Assembly (NCBI GenBank): GCA_022818135.1
Contig: JAFMSR010000014.1
Location: forward strand, 41,155,487-41,219,486
DNA: 64,000 nt
Reading direction: 5' to 3'
Source of the DNA: Saxidomus purpurata
Lineage: Eukaryota > Mollusca > Bivalvia > Venerida > Veneridae
Numbering within the stretch: the first letter of the stretch is position 1; each line of letters opens with the position of its first letter. The position numbers and the translations under genes are program-made. The notes beneath the pieces were generated by a model. It saw only the letters and a list, made by a program, of their open reading frames with translations, was not told the origin of the DNA and ran no database searches. Below, in pieces: positions 55,630-64,000 of this stretch.

Positions 55630-58600
55630 CTCTCTCTCAAAAGTTATAAGTTATGTCATTCTTGAAATACTTATGATCATAATTGATAGAGTTTCAGTAA
55701 GTGCTATTTAAACTCACTAATACTTGATAAGTAAACCAATGAATAGTTTCTAAATTGAAATGTATTTTTACGTGTTAACTTGTCATTTTATAATGTTTTG
55801 TTTATACAATTTACCTTGCAAATGTCTGGACATCATTAATGATTTTGTCATCAATTCTATCAATTTGAGGGCAAACTTTTTTTAGGGGCTCCTTAGGGCA
55901 ATGTTTGAGGAGGTGTTCCCCTTCACATTTATTCCAGTTCTGAAATGTAAAAAAAGTCATTTCAAAGCAATGGGCATAACAAGGTACATAACAATTTTTT
56001 TCTTTATTTCCTGTATTAACTGACATAAATGGAATGATGAGATATAAACTTTTTAAAAACAATGTATGTGTAAAATTTGTATTAAATCATTTCATGTCAT
56101 GTTGTGTTGTTTTTTTTTATAGCTTTAACACTGTACCACTGTAACATCTAAGCCTTTGTGTTACCTATGTGTGTATATAGGTCAGTGGTATACGTTCTTC
56201 AATTTATGTCTTAATAGAGTGTTCTGATTTTTTTCTCCATTTTTTGCATGCAACTATGGTCCTTTTCTGAAAACTACTTTCTTGTAGTTACTTTCTTTGG
56301 GTTAAATATCTTATCTGTTGTTACACAGTCTACCACGTGTGTATTCAGCCATTGTTTCACCTGTTCAACAGATGATTAATCATATTGGAAAAAATCGAAA
56401 AAGACGTACATAGATTTCTTAATAAATGAAGGGAATGTTATAAACATGTTCAAATGACATGCAGAACTCATTATGTACCATAATTTTTTGGTATTTTACA
56501 TACGCATTAATTGCTTGAAAACAATGATTTTTGCTCGCAAAGATTCTGGAATTCCATCGAAATAATAGTCGTCAAGAGTGAAATTTAGTGACTTGAATGG
56601 ATAGCTGGTACAGATCTTGAACTTTCAACACTGTTCAAGGTTTTTCCACAAATAAGAGTGTTGAGTTATTAGTAATTCGCTAAACAAATAAACTATATTA
56701 ATGCGCATGCAGATTTTGCAATAATGTAATCAACTCTACAGATGTGTCGATAGCAGTTGCCAGTTTTTGTCGATTTAATAACACGGTGACGTTTTTAAGT
56801 GACGGCACTAATATATTTAATCGTGATCAAATTATTGACCTACCAACAATACATAGTATATCAGTGTGGCAAGGCATAATTGAAAGCTTTACTTTATAAT
56901 GGCAATCTTTAACAGTGACTCGAGTTTTCACTTTGAGGTTTGACAGCTGAATTGCCGGCTGAAATAGTATTTACTCTTGCAAAAGGATCAAATCACATAG
57001 CTAATTGTGATGCCGTAAATAACTGGGATTCAAAATGCAATGAAATCTAGACAGACCGACATGTTTGTCATGCAACGGCTACAGTATCTCCTGCAGATCT
57101 TCCAATTTGTGTTGTCAATGTTGTGATCGTATACGTTAAAAATAACCAAGTAGATGAATTGCATTGACAATTGGTAACTGCAACTTCTTTAAAAAGAAAA
57201 AAGTGCTGTGTATAATGAAGTGATGATTTATTTTTAATGGAAATTTTTATGTATTTGAGGCATAATAATCCCTCATAATCATATAAATATTGTGTAATAC
57301 AGCTGATCAATTTCATCCCTGAATGAGGAAGGTCACGGACAGACATTACTTTTTTTTCAGGATTTGTATACAATCAGATGAAGAAGAATGTATTAAGCTT
57401 AAGTTAATAATCAGTTTTCAGCCTTTTTTATTATAGTGAATTGTACTAAGTGAAGCAGAGGGAAGTAACAAAAATACTCATTATTTTTCAGTTTTCATTG
57501 TCGGCAGCAATGTTAGAGCTTATCTTAGATAAATCACTGATAATTTAGAAAATTGATAATAACTTATAAAAAACATGTGTGATAAGTAATTTTTTACTCT
57601 GTACCTTGTCAGTAGTCCACTTCTTTGTGTAAATCACTGCTTTTCCATTCTCTTTTATAATTTTGAAAACGTGTGGTCCGCTGTGGTTGAAAATGTTATT
57701 TAATGGCAGGTATTCTCCGAAGTTGTATATTTCGTGAAGTCGAATTGCTGAAAAAGATGGCATACATTTTTTGTGAATTACTCGTGATGTTTATTTCTTA
57801 TTGTTATTGTTTAAGAAGTGGAACATGTCTCCCTACTTTTTATCGTTGAATTGAATATAATCTAGGCTTTAGATTCGTAGTAATTAAATTTATACAACTG
57901 GACACCCTTGTTTACATAATGTCAGTTATGGCATTTTGTCCTTGGAATAAACATGCTGTATTTTATCTTGAAATACAGGCTTTTCCCCATATGTTTATAC
58001 AGGAATAACAGCCGCTTGTGTTAGAATATTGAAGATGTAGCGATTTATCATCATAACTATTGATGACTAGCCATTAACCAAAATTCTGTACATTTTAATG
58101 GAAGTTACCGCTTTAAAGATCTAGCGTTGTTCATTGTAACCAATGCTGGCGCATGATTTAAATATGGTTAGGTAAGCTTACAAGAATGGCTGCCCGTTCA
58201 TGTTGATTCCAAAAATGTGTTAGAAATATTTGCAATATTTTGTTTCGGAATCAGTGGGAATGAAAATACAGTTTGAAAACCTAATGCAAGTTGCAACTAA
58301 TTACCTTTAGCATTTCTGATGATTTTATGCATGCCGACATAACCGGTCTGGCATTTATGACCCCTCCTATGCCAGATGACATTTGTGAAACTTAAAACGT
58401 AACATTATAAACATAACTTAAAACATTGTGACGTCACTTTCCTAAACACCCCATCGGGATATCATTTGTTGGGTTTTTTTGTTTGTTTTTTTTAATAATT
58501 TTGCCACATGCATCTACTGTAATTGCAAGACGGTATGCAAGAAAAAGTTTCCATCTTAAGACATATGGCTCAGATGGAAAATATCCGTTCGAATCAGAGA

Positions 58601-61600
58601 GGGTAACTGTTTTAACTAAGACCAAATCAAATTTTCTTTTACAACTGTAGTTCAATGGATTGTGTTTTGCATTTTAAAAGGCACGAAGTATTTACTTTTC
58701 AAATGTCTTAGTCATTTTTTTTTCAGAATTGTCACAGAAAGAAGATGTAAATACTCTGGTTAGTTGGACTGCCATTTATAAGAAAATCTAGGTAGTTAAA
58801 CCTGTGGTCATGAACAAGGTCGCTGGGTCAAAATACAGAAAAAACATGTGTATAAGCAATAGAGATTTCATTTTTTATTAATGAAATCTTTGTTGAGTTT
58901 GAGAATTCTAGGGTCGGAAACTAGGTCACAGGATCAAATCACAGATTAAAGTTGTTTATGGGATACAGGTTTCATTTTTCCTTACCGTATTTCCCTGTGT
59001 ATAAATTATAATACACACTTAATTCAGATTTTGGGGCTTCCAGGAAGGGGTGCGTATTATACCCCAATGTAGGATCTCCGACAATTTTTTCCAGCATTGA
59101 AAATGTTGAAATCGTATAGATTAGAAGTAATATTGGGATTATCACTTAAAGCAGATGTTTACCCGTTGTTTTTACTAACTTTTTTTGAAGAGCACGGAGG
59201 TTTTCTAAAAGCCGATACCCGGTACGGCATGTACGATAAAACATTGCCGGTAAATTTGATAGTTTTCTTTCAGGTTTCAATAAAAATTTAACATTGTTAG
59301 AACAAAATTTGTTGTCTCAAATAATTATTGCTGATCAATACAACATTCCGTTTATTGGTAAACAAACACGCTTTTATAATTGCATTGATTTTCACATGTC
59401 TCTCTTTGTTGGCGCCGTAAATACCGGTATGAGAAGTTTGTTGAGAAGGTGTTGAATCTTGAGAAAATAATTATGTTCTCAAAGTACCGTTAAATAAGCA
59501 TGTCATTTTTGAGTTTCTCATATCATCTATGCTAATCAGATTTAGTCGATAACTGCCGTATTATATTTTTTTACGTGTATATATCGTTACGGTGCTCCGA
59601 TTATTGAATGTATTATACACGGGTGCGTATTATACACGGGGAAATACAGTATATTTTCATGAAAGTTGGTCAGTATGTGTGCCTTGATGAAATCAATTTC
59701 GATTTCGAACATCGGTCATCTATGGTCCTGAACAAAGTAAAGGTGTCAAATCATAGAAGAAATTTTGTGTATGCAAAATAGGTTTCATTTTGCAATGAAC
59801 CTTCATGAAACTTGAATTCGAAAAGAAAGATTGCCTTAATTCAAGTTGTTTGCATTGAACCTCCATGAAACTTTGAAATTATCATTGCCTTAATTCAATT
59901 TTTGTTGAGTATGAATATACGTACATTTTGTAAACCAGTTTAAAACCTTTCGTATGCCATACAGTTGACCTTTACAATCCAATCATCATGTAAATTTGTC
60001 AAAAAGGTTTGCCATGTCAAGGTATCACAGAATGCTTGTGTTTTTCATTAATGTTTAGAGATTAAGTTTGGCTACATATTGTCTTAAAGTCGGATGTGAG
60101 CGAAGGGCCTTCCTGGCAATTATAGTTGAAAGAATGTAACTTCTAATAATATGCAAAAATAGGACAGAAAGACTGGGGTCTATATAAATATTTGTAAACT
60201 CATTTTTCTGCAGTATTTCAAACAAGTGAACAGTCCATGGCTATTACAAAGTTTAAGAAGCCAGTTTCAAACTGTGTTTCCCTGTTACATTCCAGAAAAT
60301 TTAAATTGGTCTTAGTAATGTACCTTTAATCATGTATGTAATTAATTGATTACAGTTAAAAAGTAAAATGCAGAATCATATTCAGTCAAGCACTGAAAAT
60401 AGCGGATAACATTAACAATAAGTAGTACCAGTTGGATTTGGAGTGTAACATTCTTCGAAACCCTTCATCAGTCCATCTAATGTTCGTATTTCTTTTGACT
60501 GGGTCCATGTTGAGAGTCTATAAATGGATAATACAAAAATTTAACATTTTTTCAATTCAATAAAAACATCTACCAAAAGAAAAAAGCATAATACAGATTA
60601 TGACACATTTTTATTTATGAAATAGATTTCACATTTGAGTGCTATACCGGTTAGTATATCACTGTGTGGAGTGTAAATGCGTAGTAATCTAATCAAGAAG
60701 GCCTTAGTTATTAATTACGAAGCATATGAACAAGTGTAATACAATTTTAATGCCAACTTTGAACAATGCTAAAAGACATGTTTTTGCAAGGTATTTGTTA
60801 CTTTTTACTTTCTTCAGTTGATAAAGTAGTCTTGTATGGGTATTAATACAATTTAGCGATAATTCTAGTTTCATCACAAACTGTCTTACCTTGAAAAGAG
60901 CTGGTCAATGTCTTCATGAGTATGACCCACCATTAAGAAAGACAGTTTAATTTTTCTGAACACTCCAACTTCCACAAGTAGGGCAAGGAAACCCAACATG
61001 TATCTAATTTATAAGAGAAAACATTTAATAATGATGGATATTTCTATGTACCTCGTGCTTATGACAGAAACTATTAATCAGGCTCGAGTGTGGAGAAATA
61101 GAGTTTGCCTTCGGCTCACTTGATAAATTTTTGCCTGATCCTAAATTACAACTTTCTCCATCTACGCTACCAACCTATTATTATTTATGTTTGAATAAAA
61201 AAATATTGCATATTTTAGGCCAATTATTGTATACAAGCACTGAATTTCATTGATCATAGCTCTATAAATACTCGCAATTAATTTTCTATATTCAAATATT
61301 AGCAGAAAATGTTTTATTAAGCCTTAAAGAACGTGGGTAACGATGTGACATCGTAATCGTATCATGACAGTGAAATAATGTATGACCTGAATATAACAAT
61401 TTCCTTATAAATATTCCTTTTATAACTAAAATATCACTTTTTAGTTTAAATGAAAATCAATTTGATAGTACATACCTGTTTTTGTTCTTTCCGGGACAGT
61501 TGTCCAGTTGTAGATAGAGAACTTCTGGGAGACTTGTTACCATAAGTAATGTATGGACCAGGACTCAAAAGAAATAACATGAGTTTTAAAAAAAAATGAT

Positions 61601-63420
61601 ACTGTATAATCTATGTTTTTAAAAATAAGTTGGTTTCATATACATGTAAGTAAATTTATGTAAAACGTGAGAAAGGGTAATGAATTATCTGTGAAAGGTT
61701 AAATGAGATTAGCGTCCAACACCTCCACAGAAATTGTTGTTAAATATTTACATATGGTTCAATTTTATTTATGACAATTGTTTGTTAATCTTTGCGGAAT
61801 AATATTAGTTTCTTACATGAGAACGCTGTTCATATTGAAATATCGGTTACAGAAGGTGACTGTTTCAGCGGGAACGATGCTCTGTCATGTTCCTGTGAAA
61901 CAGTTACCCGATGTGATGGATATTTCCTTCTTAACCAAGTATCTCATGGTAGAAACTTTTTCTTGCATACCGTCTTACACTTTAAAATATAGGAATAACT
62001 GAAATTTTGATACTGTATATACTGTTTTTAATGGTCGCAAATATTTTTAACGGCAACAGCTCAGTTTAAAGTGATTGCGACCATTGAAACTGTGTATACG
62101 GTCGCAAATGTCAAAATTACTAAAAAGTTAACCCTTTTCTAACGCATAATGTGTCTAAATGCAATAATTGAAACTCCGTTCGAATTTTGGGACTATATAT
62201 ATACGTTATTTGATAGTTGTAAATTTAAACGACGTTACCAATCAGAAATGACGTTACATCGTTACTGCGTTAGAATAGATATTTAAATGCAAACTCGTCT
62301 GAATGATGCATTTTATTATAAAAACAAATGTTATTAAGATGCTGTGTTTGGAAAATGATGTCACATTGTTTATAAAGTTACATCCCAAGTAATTCATGCG
62401 AGTCGTCTTAGGGTCACTGCAAGACGAAATCCAGCACTTGATGAATTTTGTTAGGTTATGGTAATCATTATTCATTTCTTTTTTACATTATCCTGTTATC
62501 CTGTGATTAATGAATTTATAAAAATGATTTACCACTGATGGTGAAGGAACTGCCGTGTGCCCATTGGAATGTGTCGAAAAATCCATATGCCCCAACACCG
62601 TGTACCAAGGCGCCCATTAAATTTATCTTGACCTTCCGAAGGCTGGACTGTCCCTTTGCCTCAGATCTTGCATGTGGAAGGCTTGTTTTGTCCTGGTCCA
62701 TACCATCCAAAATAATTGAAATGTATTTTGTCGGTGAAGTTTTTGCCTTCTGTGCATGGTCATAATATTTGGCTCTTTCTTGGCTGGAGAGAAATGAAAA
62801 GATAATGTGTGGTAAGAGTAAGAACCTTATTTTTGGTCATTTCAACAGACTGGCAGTTAACTGAACAATTCTTGGAAAGTAGCAGTTGTGAAATTTTGTT
62901 TTTGATAATATCAAGTTTTTTTTCAGGTGTAAGAAAAAAATGAAATCAAAGGTAATTGTTGATTCTAATTTGAATCGCGATTTAGTCTCTATACATGCTA
63001 TATACAAAGAGTTGGAGAATTATGTTATATTAAGCCATAGCAAAGGGGAAACCGATATGCTGTAAACATGACGTCGTATTGCATTCACGTGGAAATTAAT
63101 GCTTTGTGTTTATTCACCTTTTGTAATATCTGGTCCAGTTAGAATCACTGTCGTGAACGCGCAACCGGTACGGTGTTTCCGTAGACATGTACAGTCAACC
63201 AAGATGGCGGAAGAAAACGACCAAACAAGGTATGTGTCAGTTTGTGCCACTGAAATTTGCAGTGTAAATTTAGCACTTGGTCCGGTAAGAGTATATGCAA
63301 CAAGAATAAGAACCCTTTCCACGCTAGTAAATGTCAAAGATACGCTTCTAAGCGTTATTGGACTGAAGTTACAGAGACTTAAACTGACACATACCTTGTT
63401 TGGTCGTTTTCTTCCGCCAT
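54695..63420 (-). CDS. DUF7869-like, DDE-like uncharacterised protein (multi-exon)
   Basis: Eight exons with GT..AG borders join in phase: 62783-62533, 61563-61476, 61003-60890, 60517-60429, 57747-57605, 55939-55815, 55489-55425 and 55179-54695 (stop). A possible first exon, 63420-63395 (MAEENDQT), is also in phase and would give 461 residues. The core has ISIILDGMDQDKTSLPHA, LYLQLDNCPGKNKNR and FLMVGHTHEDIDQLFSR. Those Asp, Asp and His/Glu/Asp positions look like an RNase H-fold DDE-type active site. I recall this pattern from DUF7869-type proteins of marine invertebrates. The last exon (DFVLLDWAKYADEWPQ, VHWHKGAKTTVWSP) looks like a small beta-barrel. The function is unknown; a domesticated or still mobile transposase is possible. 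Introns hold MITEs. Confidence 0.7.
55525..55639 (+). repeat. (TC)n microsatellite
   Basis: About 115 bp of CT repeat with occasional CTGT interruptions, in the intron just 5' (on the - strand) of the exon at 55425-55489. Confidence 0.95.
55940..57604. other. Intron of the DUF7869-like gene
   Basis: AT-rich intron. No repeat copied elsewhere in the window was recognised. Confidence 0.45.
57748..58329. other. Intron sequence, nothing recognised
   Basis: AT-rich part of the large intron between exons 57605-57747 and 60429-60517. Confidence 0.45.
58330..58640 (+). repeat. Interspersed palindromic repeat, copy 4
   Basis: CATAACCGGTCTGGCATTTA, TATGCCAGATGACATTTGTG, ACATTGTGACGTCACTTTCC and AGAGGGTAACTGTTTTAAC match copies 1 and 3. 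The right arm is truncated. Confidence 0.6.
58985..59649. mobile_element. Tc1/mariner-like MITE (TA target)
   Basis: The left end CCGTATTTCCCTGTGTATAA pairs with the right end (complement CTGTATTTCCCCGTGTATAA). TA flanks both sides (58983-58984 and 59650-59651). A subterminal GGGTGCGTATTATAC-type motif is present at both ends. The interior has an open frame at 59097-59291 with no transposase motif. Confidence 0.75.
60600..60890. repeat. Short repeat shared with the PARP intron
   Basis: TATACCGGTTAGTATATCAC near 60643 resembles TATACCGGTTAGTATATTAC near 40844, each preceded by a TTTGAG word. It appears to be one arm of a small unnamed repeat. Confidence 0.45.
61790..61995 (+). repeat. Interspersed palindromic repeat, copy 5
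   Basis: TTGAAATATCGGTTACAGAAG, an inverted pair around GGTGACTGTTTCAGCGGGAAC and GTTCCTGTGAAACAGTTACC, then ATGGATATTTCCTTC. It has the same hairpin plan as copies 1 and 3. Two overlapping open frames here are repeat artefacts. Confidence 0.6.
62985..63100 (+). repeat. Diverged direct repeat, first copy (second at 63635-63730)
   Basis: CTATATACAAAGA, AATTATGTTATATT, AACCGAT(A/G)TGCTGTAAACAT and GACGTCGTATTGC / GATGCTTATTGC line up between the two places. Confidence 0.65.
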
Positions 63421-63477
63421 CTTGGTTGACTGTGTCGGTCTACGGAAACACCGTACCGGTGCGCGTTCACGACAGTG
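63145..63477. repeat. Inverted repeat carrying a duplicated first exon
   Basis: Arms 63145-63243 (99 bp) and 63381-63477 (97 bp) are nearly perfect reverse complements with a few differences (for example ACGCGCAACCGG against ACGCGCACCGG). The loop is 137 bp. Each arm includes GTCAACCAAGATGGCGGAAG, a short reading frame MAEENDQT and a GTATGT donor. The minus-strand copy (63420-63395) is in phase with the first recognised exon of the DUF7869-like gene. The plus-strand copy (63204-63229) points the other way, toward the loop. Confidence 0.8.
63204..63229 (+). pseudogene. Inverted copy of the 26 bp candidate first exon
   Basis: ATG to donor (AACAAG then GTATGT) is identical to the minus-strand copy at 63395-63420. 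It has no partner exon that I can see on the + strand before the window ends, so it is called as an inverted duplicate without function. Confidence 0.5.
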
Positions 63478-63484
63478 ATAATAG

Positions 63485-63875
63485 AAATAGCATCATTTTC
63501 AGCATTTTTAATGTCCAGTTAACAACGATTTGTCATACTGATGCGCAGATATTAACCACTCAGGCATTCGTAGATAATAACTGTGTATCATCACTCCAAA
63601 TTATTGTTTATTAAACATTTTGTCATGACTCACGATTTTGTCTATATACAAAGATTAGAAAAATTATGTTATATTGAACCTTAAACAATGCGGGAACCGA
63701 TGTGCTGTAAACATGATGCTTATTGCGCCGCATGTTAGAATCGAAATAACATCCTTTTCGGCGTTGTTATCGCCTAATAAACAATGATTTGTTGTACTGA
63801 TTCGCAGTTAACTACTGTGGCATTCGGCCTTCATGGCCAATTACTGCGTATAAGTACTCCAAATCATTGTTTATT
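63485..63875 (+). repeat. Two-copy diverged direct repeat at the right edge
   Basis: About 130 bp units at 63485-63615 and 63740-63877 share ATAGAAATA(G/A)CATC-like starts, ACTGAT(G/T)CGCAG, GGCATTCG and the end ACTCCAAAT(T/C)ATTGTTTATT. Together with the inverted repeat this region has a layered duplication structure. Confidence 0.65.
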
Positions 63876-64000
63876 AAACGACTAACACCGCTGGAACGGA
63901 TGTTATTTCATAAATGAACACCACTGGATAAATTGACTGGAAATGGGGAAATAATTCGTAGTTTCTTTTATTGATCGTATTGTTTCAGTCTGAAATAACA

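Noticed and set aside
55502..55711. Open frame of alternating Leu and Ser
   Set aside because: It is a translation of the (TC)n microsatellite.
63099..63614. 171-codon plus-strand frame
   Set aside because: It runs through both arms of the inverted repeat and across the GTATGT donors. No domain is seen; the splice reading explains the sequence better.

Overview
The window looks like nuclear DNA of a marine mollusc, most likely a bivalve. The reasons are intron-bearing genes with GT..AG junctions, AT-rich sequence, and a repeat load typical of clam and oyster genomes. That load includes tandem-repeat-carrying rolling-circle-like elements, tRNA-derived SINEs, palindromic MITEs, a DIRS/Ngaro-type tyrosine-recombinase retroelement and an ISL2EU-type THAP/YqaJ transposon. 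There is no sign of prokaryotic operons. The organism assignment is inference from repeat content only.

Layout. 0.5-1.6 kb: a short element holding about five copies of a ~155 bp tandem repeat. 2.1-6.4 kb: a decayed DIRS/Ngaro-like retroelement (Gag with CCCH finger, RT-RNase H, tyrosine recombinase, SGNH hydrolase). 8.5-18.2 kb: non-coding repeats only, namely modular terminal repeats, a 905 bp insertion in a 29 bp satellite, a pogo-like MITE and tRNA-like heads. 21.4-29.6 kb: an apparently complete 8.2 kb ISL2EU-like DNA transposon with two convergent spliced genes, a THAP-DDE transposase on + and a SAP-SWIM-YqaJ nuclease on -. 30-38 kb: SINEs, MITEs and decayed fragments. 38.4-47.1 kb: the 3' catalytic half of a PARP-family ADP-ribosyltransferase gene on -, four exons recognised. 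49.7-52.1 kb: a Ty3/Gypsy-type integrase relic on +. 54.7-63.4 kb: a multi-exon - strand gene resembling the DUF7869-type, DDE-like uncharacterised proteins; eight exons join in phase, and a candidate first exon lies in a 97-99 bp inverted repeat at the right edge.

How the parts relate. The only likely host gene is the PARP gene, whose introns are packed with repeats. The ISL2EU pair forms one mobile unit: its 84-85 bp imperfect TIRs and a 2 bp AT target duplication enclose both genes. The most unusual signals are three. First, several terminal-repeat modules share one layout but are filled with two different short words (TTACGCC or GTCGCAG). Second, the same 26 bp coding first exon is present in inverted orientation at the right edge. 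Third, the DUF7869-like gene is still open across eight spliced exons. No database search was possible, so family names rest on recognised motifs.
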